Assembly (NCBI GenBank): GCA_903813345.2
Contig: CAIIXF020000007.1
Location: forward strand, 22,929,564-22,993,563
Source of the DNA: Owenia fusiformis
Lineage: Eukaryota; Annelida; Polychaeta; Sabellida; Oweniidae
Direction: 5' to 3'
DNA length: 64,000 nt
Part shown: piece by piece, positions 1 to 11,007 of the stretch
How positions within the stretch are numbered: position 1 is the first letter of the stretch
Layout of the letters: each line of letters opens with the position of its first letter
Notes under the pieces: model-generated
Database searches by the model: none
What the model was told of the DNA's origin: nothing
The model's input: the letters and a program-made list of their open reading frames with translations, nothing else
Translations under genes and position numbers: made by a program

Positions 1-984
1 ATTATTGGCGCATCAAAACAGATTATGAAATCCCAGAATTGCCTATAGACTAGTATAGTATTCATTCCCCTACTCTTTGATTTCTACATTTCTAAACTTT
101 GTTCAGTTGATACATTCATAAAAAGTTAAAGAGCTTTCCTATATTTTTGGACTTGCATATGAACATCTGACCTTTATATTCCACATAAGTTTTTTTGTTT
201 TAATTTTTGGCCGAATAAACACTTGGCATGTTCATTGTCTCCGTAAGGGAAGATACGTTAACATGGCTTCTGGTTTAGATTGCTTCATTTGATGATTTCA
301 TCTCGAATAATTACTCCATAAAAGCTCTTAATAGCTAGAGAAGTCTGCCGATCGCCCACAGATAGACTTATATTTTAAACCCATTGAATGTGTCTTACCT
401 GGAGATCTGGCTCGTACCACAGAAGAGACAGGGCGGGTGAGCGGCAAATTCAGGACAGCAGGTAAATTTCATATTTAACTATACTTACTTCGTTTGAATC
501 CTGCAAATGTAGCTAAAATGTACTCTTTATGAGGTTAGATTCAACAAATATTTTTTATGATTGAATTTGTATTTTACATTGATTTTTCCAAAACGTCATT
601 CGATAATGATAACGATTGTTAAAAAGGGGTTTCACAGTTCCTTGATTTGGCAGTCTCCATGTTTGGTTTGAATGATGTTCGGTTATTAGCATTGGGATTG
701 GACATGTTGGAGCGTGTTCATATCATGAATATCTGAGGTTTTCAGTATGTTTTCTCGTAATATTTAACAATTTTTATAACCAAACACTCGTAAAATCATT
801 AGGTCGGTCTAACATTTCCGATTTTACCACTTGGTCCCCCAAGCCATTCTGAGAAAGCGGTTAACACGATCTCAGAATTCCAGGATTTTATATTTTTAGT
901 ATTTCCAGGGATTTAATAAATAACATTCATAATATCATATACTAGTATGGTATGACTAGATTGCACTAAACACGATCAGATTGC
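1..984. other. Upstream non-coding sequence
   Basis: AT-rich sequence with no long open frame and no repeat recognised. The only coding-like signal is a possible short first exon on the minus strand at 399-472, listed separately. Confidence 0.5.
399..472 (-). other. Possible first coding exon of a gene leaving the window on the left
   Basis: On the minus strand an ATG at 472-470 opens a frame of 24 codons, rich in Cys (MKFTCCPEFAAHPPCLFCGT...), that runs into a strong 5' splice site (CCAG|GTAAGA) at 399/398. An in-frame TAG lies two codons upstream of the ATG. The GC content is higher than the surroundings. I do not recognise the peptide and no second exon is visible in the window, so this is a weak call. 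The plus strand also has splice-like signals here (CAG|GTAAAT at about 460), so orientation is not certain. Confidence 0.22.
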
Positions 985-2475
985 ACTAAACCACGCCTAA
1001 CCATCGACAACGTACAGTGACAAAATATACCGTCGTACACTCTAGATGTACGGTGTCACTATTCTAACTGATATGAAGCAAAAACGATCGATGATGTGGG
1101 TGTGGTGTAGGTTTTAAAAATTAATCTGAGGGATGGGATACTAAAGGGATTTCATGTTTAATTTTGTGTGTATTCGATTTGGAAGAAAACCTTTCTAATT
1201 CCGTGAAAAGATTTTCGGGCAGTGCTCGAGTTTTTTCGTAGTAAATCTACCCACCAACAATGATCGGTTGGAAAATGTTGGTTTTTTCACATTTTCTTTG
1301 GTCGCTTTTTCCCCTGTCGCCGTGTCGATTATTTCTTTGAGAATATGTTTCCCAAAGTTACATAATTAAGGTTGGTTGAAGATTTAATAAATATTCACGT
1401 TTTTGCTAAAATAATAAAAATAAAAAATCATTTAGTATACGTTGTCATCTCGATGTACGTTATCCCATTGACTTTACTTATATGAATTCACAGTTAACTC
1501 TTATGTAGACAACGTATTTTTCATAACACTAAGTGTCAGGGTATCAGATTAATTTAAAACTGAAACTAATTCAACTTGATTGAACTATATTGAACCTTTG
1601 CACTTCCCAGATTTAGCATAAACGGGATTTCGAAAGTCATCTTCGATTAGCTAGTATAGATCTCTCCATGAGCTCCTTAAGATTATTAAAATTCATAAAA
1701 GTGCAACATAACGTAACGTACCGACGTCGAATGGTCAAAGAGGTTGGAAGATAACACTCCATGGTCAAGTATTAATCACCATATCAACACTTTCACAAAA
1801 TAGCATTCAACAAGAGGTAAAAATCACTTTTACCTGTTTATCTGTACCAGGGATACATGAACATGTTCGTTGAACATCACTTGTTACTCATAAAACCCTT
1901 AATGAGTTTTGTAATGTTTACATTTCAATTACAGGGACAACGTACATTGGAGATGACAACGTATATTTTCGATCTTTCAAATTATACCAAATATATGAAT
2001 ATTTATGAAACCTTCAACCGTCTTAAATTGTGTAGTTTAGAGAAAAATATTCTCATAAAAATATTCGGCACTCTTAGACGACAGGGGAGAAAATGATCAA
2101 AGGAAGTGTGTAAAAAACACATTTTCCAACCGACCAATTGTACATGGGTAGATTAACAACGAAAAAATTGAGCACTGCTCGAAAAATCTTTTAACGTAAT
2201 TAGAAAGGTAAATGTTTTCCAAATCGAATACACACGAAATCAAACATGAAATCCTTGATGTACTCCTCAAATTAATTTTTGAAAACCACAATCAAACCTT
2301 GATGTACTCCTCAAATAAATTTTTGAATACAACAATCAAACCTATATCATATTTTTCGCTTCAAATCAGTTAATAGTGACACCGTACACCCAAAGTGTAC
2401 GACGGTACACGGTATATCTTGTCACTACAGTACATACGTACATACGTTTTCGATGGTTAGGCGTGTAAACACGAT
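985..2475. mobile_element. Foldback (long inverted repeat) element
   Basis: The segment 985-1475 reappears in reverse complement at about 1920-2475. The outer ends contain GGTTAGGCGTG and its complement, and matching blocks run inward in order (CGTCGTACAC, CAGTGCTCGAG-like, CAACCGA, ATACGTTGTCATCTC). Arms are about 0.5 kb, diverged by substitutions and small indels, around a unique loop of about 450 bp. No transposase frame is seen, so this is a non-autonomous foldback or MITE-type element. Its right end lies about 120 bp upstream of the TATA box of the bursicon-beta gene. Open frames inside it (for example 1857-2096) have no supporting features. Confidence 0.75.
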
Positions 2476-2597
2476 CTGGAAAATAAGCTGTCACCGTTCA
2501 TCTTGCATATCGTTTCACTTGCAAATATGACACTGGGAAAACAAATGACGTCATATCATACTTCCTTTTTTATTTCAACTTCAGGGATCGTCAGTTG

Positions 2598-2605
2598 TAT
2601 ATATA
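2598..2605 (+). promoter_or_regulatory. TATA box of the bursicon-beta gene
   Basis: TATATATA, 43 bp upstream of the start codon at 2648. This spacing implies a very short 5' UTR of roughly 15-25 nt if it directs initiation. It is the only TATA-like element close to a start codon in the window, which fits a tightly regulated neurohormone gene. Confidence 0.5.
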
Positions 2606-2647
2606 CAGTGACAGAATCGCAAGGATCTACATTAATAGCTCGTTAAG

Positions 2648-5600
2648 ATGAAGAGCAGCTGTCAAACAACTTGCACGGTCATCATGCTTGGATGGTGCGT
2701 CCTATGGACTCAAAACGTGATATCTGCTGACCGGTGCGAGACCCTACAAACTGAGTTACATGTAACTAAACAAAAGACGGTGGAATATAATGGAAGGACA
2801 GTTAGATTGATATGTACAGGTGTCGTTCTGGTGAATAAGTGCGAAGGAACGTGCTCATCGGAGGTATCTCCAAGCGTCGTACACTTTCCAGGGTTTAAAA
2901 AGGTAAATTTTTGTTCCTACACTCCCCTCCATAAGTTTGGCAACCTTTGCTCCCCCACTGAACCACGTGGTCTTTACCTTTGAACTTTTATTTAGTTAAC
3001 CTGCGATGAAAATACTTATTATACTATTAATGGAAACGTAATTTGACTTTATTTCCAATACCTCCAAATGTTCTCAGTTTTTTTCCTCAGTTACAATGGG
3101 TCGAAAATTGATGATTTTGATGAATTTTTGAAAATCGACATTCCCATGTGAACCAATGGGGAATGGTAGGTTTGCCGCAAGTCATATGACAGAAGATCCA
3201 CCCATCCTAGTCCTTGCAAAAATACAAGTTGGGTAGGCTAACTTTATTTAACAAAAAATTGATACGTTGCTTCAGGTTCAACAAAGAAATATTTCTTTAA
3301 AGTCAAAATTGTTTTTCAAAAAACCTCTCCCATTGAAATAACACAAGAGGCGAAAAATGGTTTTCAAAAATGACTTTGAAGATCTGTAACTTTATTATTC
3401 ATCTAGTAAACTAAACACTTAGTGTACAAAAAGTTAGACAATTCAATTTTCTATATAAAAATGTTTTTTTGCTTAATCTTTTACTGAATAGATATCCTGA
3501 TTTCTGATTTGCCCCGAACCCACCGTTTCTCATTGGTTTACATGGGAATGTCGATTTTCAAAAAATTCATCAAACTTATCATCAATTTTCGACCTATTGT
3601 CAATTGAAAATTTTTTTTAGAAAATTTGGAGGTATTGGAAATAAAGTCAAATTACGTTTCAATCTATAGTATAAGTACTTTTATCGCAGGTTAAGTAAAT
3701 AAAAATTCAAAGGTAAAGAGGCTTTAACACGTAGTTCAATGGGGCAGCAAAGGTTGCCAATCTTATGGAGGGGAGTGTATATGATAACCACTTGCTATTG
3801 GTATATATTGAAACATACGGCGTGGTAAAAATTTTCAGGAATGTTTACGCAAATCAAGATCTGTTTAATTTTATATAGAAAAGTTCAATATTTTTTATCA
3901 TGTGGCTCGTTTTTATTTGTTTGAAGTAAGAAATTTTAATACAACATTGGCGTCGGAAGGGAGAGGCCCCCCTTTTCCCGGATTTTTAGATTTGAAACCA
4001 AGTCTAGAAGTTGAAAGCTCTAGAGCTAATTGAGGTCAAAGTGTGATAATGACGACAGAAATGATACTATGTCAGTATATAGTCTACGTCAAGCATAGAA
4101 GATCTCATTTCTCATATTATATTTAATTCTATACCATATATAGTTTCTCAGTATACAGTGTAAATACTTTGAAGAATAAGTACAAAATGTCTATTTTAGT
4201 AAAAGTCAAAAAAAAGTTTTTTAGTCAAAGCAAGTTAAGTTTTCTAAAAACACATTTTTCTTGTTTTTATTATTGGGAATGTTGTGCTGAGACTGAGATA
4301 TGTTCGGAATGAACCAGAGAGGGTCTAAGTTTGAAGATTCTTAGGGGGGCGCTTTGCGTGCGGCGCGCTTCACGCATGACCCATCCATACCCAAACGTCG
4401 CCCCTCTCTTGGCAAATCCTTCTGACGCCCCTGTTCAATATTTAACTAACAATATATTCATTTGCGAATTGAAATTCATGTAACTATTTAGGATGGCCAA
4501 TATCTAAATTCAGACAGATTTTAAACGTATTAGTACTTTTAAAGATCGTGTATGGAAAACGTTCACATCATTACAGGTCGCTCGCAGTGTACCAATTATT
4601 AATTTGGATCTGCAAATTTATTTGAACTAGTAAAATTCAAGACGACTTATTTAAAAAAATTCATTTATTCAACAGCACTAGTGCCTTTGCGCGAATCAAA
4701 AATGAAATTAATTTCACGAAATGTAAACTCAAACATTTATGGAGAAAATAAAGATAAGTATCTCAAGAAATATACAACATAGAAAATTAGAAAAGTTAAA
4801 GCATTTTTTTAAAAGTGGCGTTTATTGGCCCATCCTGTAACTATTTGTCTTCGTAATTACATTTACACAATAGTACTGAGTGAATTAAATTGAAAAACAT
4901 TTGGTATTAGCAACTTTGCTAATATTACAATTACAAAGCTAATCTGAATAGATATAGTATAACTAACAATTGTGATTACCAATCGCATCTGTATCTATTC
5001 AGGTTCTACGTAACGGTATATTTTTAGTTTACCGAATATTTATCAAAATGGAAATTTTTACTTTTAATTTCCTGAAGTTCGTCCACCCTTATCTAATCTA
5101 CCCATATCGCGAACATAACTCCTCACGGATAAAACCAATCTAACACTTTCATCGAATGATCAAATTTATCTACTACATGTACACGGCAAATTAATTTTTA
5201 TTTTGTTCATAACGTTTTGATAGAAGTTATTGCGCGTAAGGCATTCTGATACTCATGTCATCTCTGTTTACAAATAATGGAAGGTAATGAATACTTTGGT
5301 GTCTAACGATGGGCGTCAGGTAGATCAGATGAAACATCACAATCTACACTATGTATACTCCTGACTCTCTGGTGATCAAAAAACGCAATTAAATAATACA
5401 TACTACAGGTTGGGCCGAAACGTCCATATTTTTTATTTCGTGATACTTTTTTTATAATGCATACAGGCCTACATTTGAAGATGTTTTATGTCACCACCAG
5501 AAGTGGTGACCTTCAATAACCTTCAAACGGTCAAAAAGTTTATTTTCAAATTTAATTTTTGGATCCAAAAATCAGCTTTATCACAAAATACCTACTGAGG

Positions 5601-7486
5601 TCTGAAAAATAAAGTTTTCAAGGTCAAAGGTCAAGGTTATCGGAATAGATCACAAACAGTGTTGGCAACATACTGAAGGTCAAAAAGGTATTTTTCTAAC
5701 TTGCTTCAAAATGACCATTTTTTCAAGAATCATCTCAGAAGTTCAAATCTGATCTGTTTTAGTTGTGGGCATGTCAGGGATAACATTTTTAAGATTTTTG
5801 TAACCATATGCAGTTGGTGACAGCATGAATTAGCTTTCGATAGTTCCTCAAATAGGATGAGTATTCTTTAGGGTTTTCTTAATACTAAATTAAAGGTAAC
5901 AGGCACGTGGGGTTTAAAATGAAAATATACAGTTGATTACTTATTCGAAGAAACGATTTCAAAGACAAAATTGATTCTATCGGAAGTATCATGAGAGAAA
6001 TAAATAAGATAAAGAAAACTTGGGAAGATCTACATGTATAGGGAAAACCCAACCAAACTGCTAGATTTAGCCTACGAGTTATAGCAAAATTAAAATATGG
6101 ACGTTTTTGGCCTACTCTGTATACTCAAGTCTCATCAGCATCCCCGTGTCAGCAACCATCATAGCATAACTTTTTAGAAGGGTCTTCTTGCTAAGAAGGG
6201 AGGAAGTATACAAGCAATTTAACGATTTTAAATAAACCAATTTTCTGGAGGGGGTATGGGTCGCACAAACCGCTAGAGCCCACGTAGGTAGGGGCAGACT
6301 ATTTATTGATCCGGGTGCATTGGAAACCTCAATGCATTTACTCCTAATAATGTTTTGATTTTCTGAAATTGAAACGAAACCATATACAGTCGAAAGGCTG
6401 CTCTTACACGCGGGGGTGTATGATGAGATAGCAAATAGATTGTCCCTAGAGTGAACCCTAGTACGGGTTAATACTTTTCTACGTGGTCTATTAGCGTTAG
6501 GGTATACACGCGGGTAAATATTTAATTACCATAATTCATTACGCAGGTGCCGTACCACCTACGCAAGGCAATAGCTATCAGTAGGGAGGTTAAATAACAC
6601 GTTTTTTAAACGTGTACGTGAACGTGTAGAATTATGGTCCTCTGTGGATTAGTTCTCCCATTTGTACTGTTCACTTGGCCGATTGAGTGTAAAGGTATAC
6701 GGAAAATAATTGTCATTAGGTCCCTCACAGTAATCCACGGGGTTGAAGAAATATTACCCGCTCATGTGGAGGTTCTCCCAAAAACGCGTTACTTCGACTC
6801 CCCAGTGTCATTCTAGAAACGTGAACGTGAAACAATGACAGCTACCCATTTGTGGTGCTCATTGTAAGGGTATTTTAGTAATGTGTACATGGAGAGGGTT
6901 CTGCTGTTTCTTGACACCTCGTACGTATATGTGAAATATCTAATACGTTTGACATTTAGTCGCAGACGTACTGAAAAAGAATATAGTCAGCCTTCATCTT
7001 ATAGCCTGGAGAACAGAATCAAGATTCTGATGTTAATTGGAAATATATTTGTAATAGTGAGCATAATAAAAGAACGAGCAATTTATGAAAATGAAACCAG
7101 GTTAATTGAAAATGGCTGATTCAACAGATATCATACTTCGACAATGGTATATATCTAATGAGAAAATGGAAGCTCACGATATATCATAATTTTGTGAGAT
7201 TCCAAATAATTTATCTTTGATTTTAGTATTTTGTTTTTTCCTTTTCTGGAAATGTGAGACGGGGTTGTTGTAATAGCCATTTTGAAATATCTAAAATATC
7301 TGAGATTATCATTGCAATGTAATCATGCACTTTCAGGTATGTAATTGCTGTAGAGAAACAGAACTAGAACGTGTATCAGTGCTCCTACAAGAATGCTACA
7401 ATGACAACAGTCGAGTCGAAGACCAGACCTACACATTCCACGTGAATCAGCCTAGGGGTTGTGCCTGCCACGAGTGTACCATATAG
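2648..7486 (+). CDS. Pburs: Partner of bursicon (bursicon subunit beta), cystine-knot neurohormone
   Basis: Two coding exons, 2648-2902 and 7337-7486, join in phase 0 to give 134 aa. Residues 1 to about 27 are a signal peptide (hydrophobic MLGWCVLW core, cleavage near VISA|DRCE). The mature part carries the bursicon-beta pattern: CETL...LHVTK, ICTG.V.VNKCEGTC, P.VVHFPGFKK, then across the intron VCNCCRE, LQECY, TFHV..P.GCACHEC. The cysteines are those of a CTCK-like cystine knot. In arthropods the subunit pairs with bursicon-alpha as a ligand of the rickets/LGR-type receptor, and beta homodimers also occur; the role outside arthropods is less known. The donor is AAG|GTAAAT and the acceptor TTTCAG|GTATG. 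The 4.4-kb intron holds a palindromic element beginning only 16 bp after the donor (2919-3780) and a TIR element (5404-6121). No bursicon-alpha gene is visible in this window, although the two are neighbours in many genomes. Confidence 0.93.
2919..3780. mobile_element. Palindromic inverted-repeat element in the bursicon-beta intron
   Basis: Arms 2919-3170 and about 3525-3780 are reverse complements. They begin with TACACTCCCCTCCATAAG and end with its complement, and share the block TTACCTTTGAA..TTTATTTA. The arms are about 250 bp around a 350-bp centre. There is no coding capacity. The element starts 16 bp inside intron 1 of bursicon-beta. Confidence 0.75.
3781..5403. other. Bursicon-beta intron, left part
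   Basis: AT-rich intron sequence. No convincing exon, RNA gene or intact repeat was recognised. A short block of mixed T-rich and C-rich sequence at 3950-4440 resembles fragments of older interspersed repeats. Confidence 0.4.
5404..6121. mobile_element. TIR element (about 0.7 kb) in the bursicon-beta intron
   Basis: The left end TACAGGTTGGGCCGAAACGT and the right end are imperfect inverted repeats; both contain CGTCCATATTTT or its complement followed by a GGCC-containing block. The interior has no open frame. The ends begin and finish at TA, which suggests a Tc1/mariner-type MITE. The family assignment is inference. Confidence 0.55.
6122..7336. other. Bursicon-beta intron, right part
   Basis: Contains two short open frames (6634-6816, with a signal-peptide-like start, and 6883-7119). 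Neither has splice context or homology that I recognise. I treat this as intron only. Confidence 0.4.
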
Positions 7487-7949
7487 GGAGCATGGACACG
7501 CAGTCTCCATCACGTAACGACGCCCGTCGTTCATACCTAAACCCCCGGACCTAAACGAAGGGATCGTATATCAAGCCATCTATCCTGCATTACTGTAAAA
7601 TGTCAACTGATACGATATCCAGGAAAGAAAGGACGTTGGACAGTTGGAAGACATCTCCAACACACAACTGTACGGTTCATCCATTGATATGACTATTTCT
7701 CAGCCATTTAACTTTAAATGAACATATAATATCAAACCTTTGCAGAATTTAAATTGATTTTTGTCTTTGCCTTAGGCTACTGCACACATGTACAATAGTT
7801 TTATTGTCTTCTTTGAACAAGGAAAAACTTTTATTTTTGAAAACACGCTGATTAGGAATGATGATATGGGACAAAAAGATTCACACAGAAGAACATTATT
7901 TGAAAAAGTTACCCTTTATTTCTGAATTTATATGAGTGCAACTTGCAAG
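7487..7949. other. Bursicon-beta 3' flank
   Basis: Presumed 3' UTR of bursicon-beta. No canonical AATAAA was found on the plus strand before about 7900. On the minus strand AATAAA occurs at 7921-7916 and would serve a leftward transcript (see 7950-8170). Confidence 0.4.
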
Positions 7950-8170
7950 TTACTGTGTCACTGAGTTTGAATTCTCCATACATCTTGAAGAAGATGCTCT
8001 GTGAAGAACTGGGATGATAAATCTGTAATTACATTTTTTTGCCTGTACTTGATACTTTGTAATTTCCCTTTCATATTCATTATCAATTTTGAGATTTGAT
8101 CCATTTACTGTGCCACAATATATTAAAGAAATCTTTTGTAATAGGACAATTTGTTGTTTTTGTTGAAGAC
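7950..8170 (-). other. Candidate terminal exon on the minus strand
   Basis: Preceded by a good 3' splice site (TACTATTTTTTAG|GTCTTC), open for about 73 codons (GLQQKQQIVLLQKISLIYCG...), then a stop, with AATAAA about 30 nt further on (7921-7916). The three signals in this order look like a real last exon. It is not the end of MIOS coding sequence, which stops at 11008 after the conserved CQCKC motif, so it could be a MIOS 3' UTR or alternative terminal exon, or chance. No homology is recognised. Confidence 0.28.
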
Positions 8171-8339
8171 CTAAAAAATAGTACATATAGCATGATATGC
8201 CTAATGAAATAGAATAGAATCGTTAGCTTAACTAATGCTTTCTTGTACAAAAATACAAAAAGTGTGCAGTTTTTATTTTAAAATAATTTATTCATAGTGA
8301 CAATTGCATAGTAAAAAAGGAACACAATTACAGGCATAA

Positions 8340-8770
8340 ATAGGTTAAATTAGATAACAGCAACTCTCATTGAACAACCATAAAAATGGCTGCCATTTTT
8401 GGAAAAGGCCAGCTATTACCAAATTGTCATTAGACAGTGTAATATGCTTCTAAGAATTTACAAATGAAATATTAACAAAATCGCTTCACTACTTTTCCAG
8501 TTATAGCAAAAATGTAGAACAAGGCATTTATGACAAACTACTTCCTAAATTATTGCAAATGTTTACAAAATGTTACACATTCACGTATTTGTTGCCATGG
8601 TAACAAATATTGGCAGATATGTGTTGGAACTCATAAAATGTTTATATATGTTCACAAAATAAAAAAAAGTGTAAACAAATGGAAGTTATAAGAATTTGTT
8701 ACACACATCGAACTCCGACCGCCGAATACCGTCCACAAAAAGTTGGAGACTATAACAATATGTCAACACT
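8340..8770. repeat. Interspersed repeat with ATGGC(T/G)GCCATTTTT core
   Basis: The block at 8380-8520 (AATGGCTGCCATTTTT, then CATTAGACAGTGTAATATGC, then an AATCGCTTCACTACTTTT stretch) matches the family that forms a cluster at 24950-26040. The segment 8698-8765 (CGTCCACAAAAAGTTGGAGA and flanks) recurs at 34508-34590 and, more weakly, at 24772-24860. Confidence 0.6.
8591..8604. promoter_or_regulatory. Palindromic X-box (RFX-type) motif
   Basis: GTTGCCATGGTAAC is a perfect match to the bipartite RFX consensus GTNRCC-N2-RGYAAC. It lies between two gene 3' ends, not near a promoter, so a regulatory role is unproven. Confidence 0.35.
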
Positions 8771-9334
8771 TCTGGTGGTGATAAAGAACACATAAAGTTC
8801 GCCATAATTTTTTAAATAGCCTGGATGTTTGCCATTGTTTGCAATTTAAGTAAATGTTTTATATTAAAAATGTACGGGTGGTCAGTTCTTAAAAAATCAA
8901 CATATGGTACATTAACACAATTATGTACATGTAAACATTAAATTAAAAAGTTCTTTCCAACGATACATAGCATATAAGTTTGCTATGGTATCTTAGGTGG
9001 TTAGGGACACACGGATGCTATTATATAGCATGTACAGATACCTTTGGTACTTAAGGCTTTGGAGAGGGCAACTGTCAACAATCTCCAATAATAAAGAGTA
9101 TGAGCTTATCAACGGTAGCTTAGGCTGTGGAAGGAGGGGGGGGGGGAGCAGCCCCAATTTAAATGATATATAGCATGTACAGATATCTACTATTATCGCT
9201 ACTGGTATTATAGTTTAGGGAGGGGTGGGAGTAGCCACCAATAGGCACTCTGTATTTTTAACAATTTATGAATGGGATTTCTTATATCAACCCAAGGGCT
9301 TCAATAGCTCACTTGTTATGTCTGTTACAGTTAC

Positions 9335-10603
9335 ATTAAATGTAACCTGACAGACATGACATAGGAACACGTGGGTGATATGGGAATGAGGTTACTGTCA
9401 TCAGTTGTTTACAATAGACTATTACAATTATTATACATGTACATGTATAGTGAACCTATTGATTAAATGTAACCTGACAGATATGACATTGGAACACGTG
9501 GGTGATATGGGAATGAGGTTATTGTCATCAGTTGTTTACAATAGACAATTACAATTATTATACATGTACATGTATAGCTAACCTATTGATTAAATGTAAC
9601 CTGACAGATATGACATTGGAACACGTGGGTGATATGGGAATGAGGTTATTGTCATCAGTTGTTTACAATAGACAATTACAATTATTATACATGTACATGT
9701 ATAGCTAACCTATTGATTAAATGTAACCTGACAGATATGACATTGGAACACGTGGGTGATATGGGAATGAGGTTATTGTCATCAGTTGTTTACAATAGAC
9801 AATTACAATTATTATACATGTACATGTATAGTGAACCTATTGATTAAATGTAACCTGACAGATATGACATTGGAACACGTGGGTGATATGGGAATGAGGT
9901 TACTGTCATCAGTTGTTTACAATAGACAATTACAATTATTATACATGTACATGTATAGTGAACCTATTGATTAAATGTAACCTGACAGATATGACATTGG
10001 AACACGTGGGTGATATGGGAATGAGGTTACTGTCATCAGTTGTTTACAATAGACAATTACAATTATTATACATGTACATGTATAGTGAATCTATTGATTA
10101 AATGTAACCTGACAGATATGACATTGGAACACGTGGGTGATATGGGAATGAGGTTATTGTCATCAGTTGTTTACAATAGACAATTACAATTATTATACAT
10201 GTACATGTATAGTGAACCTATTGATTAAATGTAACCTGACAGATATGACATTGGAACACGTGGGTGATATGGGAATGAGGTTACTGTCATCAGTTGTTTA
10301 CAATAGACAATTACAATTATTATACATGTACATGTATAGTGAACCTATTGATTAAATGTAACCTGACAGATATGACATTGGAACACGTGGGTGATATGGG
10401 AATGAGGTTATTGTCATCAGTTGTTTACAATAGACAATTACAATTATTATACATGTACATGTATAGTGAACCTATTGATTAAATGTAACCTGACAGATAT
10501 GACAGAGGAACACGTGGGTGATATGGGAATGAGGTTACTGTCATCAGTTGTTTACAATAGACAATTACAATTATTATACATGTACATGTATAGTGAATCT
10601 ATA
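9335..10603. repeat. Minisatellite, ten copies of a 127-bp unit
   Basis: Ten head-to-tail units with the landmark ATGTAACCTGACAG at a 127-bp period from about 9340 to 10490. Units differ at only a few sites (for example GAGGTTATTG or GAGGTTACTG, GTGAACC or GCTAACC). Each unit has a CACGTG E-box and the palindrome TACATGTACATGTA. The first unit is preceded by an inverted copy of its own start (9318-9358, TGTCTGT..GTTACATT/AATGTAAC..ACAGACA). Each repeat also gives a spurious 62-codon open frame. The array sits just beyond the MIOS 3' end. Confidence 0.93.
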
Positions 10604-11007
10604 GACAAATCAATACAGCACTATTCCATCCTTGGTCCAACGGTATTTCACTTCTTTACATAATTGAGTAATAAATGAAGTCCTTTGTGAATGAAGGGTG
10701 CACTATTCCAAATCTCCAAGCTATAAAATTGGCAAGATGGACTTTGTCTTTAGTCAATTATTGTGATGGGTGCAGCTTTTTAATCAAAAGCTTTTGTGGA
10801 TTTTTTAAAATAGTGTTCATCAATAACTAAATCATTAAAACAGACTTTTCAATTTGGCACACTGTTCCATTCTAACTGCATGCACCACTAAGGCAAAGTG
10901 TTCCTTTGGAGTTGCACAACTAGCTCTTAATCCAATGTCCATCTCTTCAATGGTGACTTTAGGATTAGAAGCTACATATTTCCTAATATGTTCCTCTGTA
11001 TGTGTTG
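10604..11007 (-). other. MIOS 3' UTR and flank
   Basis: Immediately downstream of the MIOS stop codon. An ATTAAA polyadenylation-like signal on the minus strand lies near 10785-10779, which would give a 3' UTR of about 250 nt. No other feature was seen. Confidence 0.4.

Noticed and set aside
6634-7119. Signal-peptide-like short frames in the bursicon-beta intron
   Set aside because: No splice signals or cysteine pattern tie them to bursicon; the exon pair 2648-2902 / 7337-7486 already gives the full hormone.
9335-10603. Seven near-identical 62-80 codon proteins (MFTIDNYNYYTCTC...)
   Set aside because: They overlap each other at the 127-bp period and are by-products of the minisatellite.
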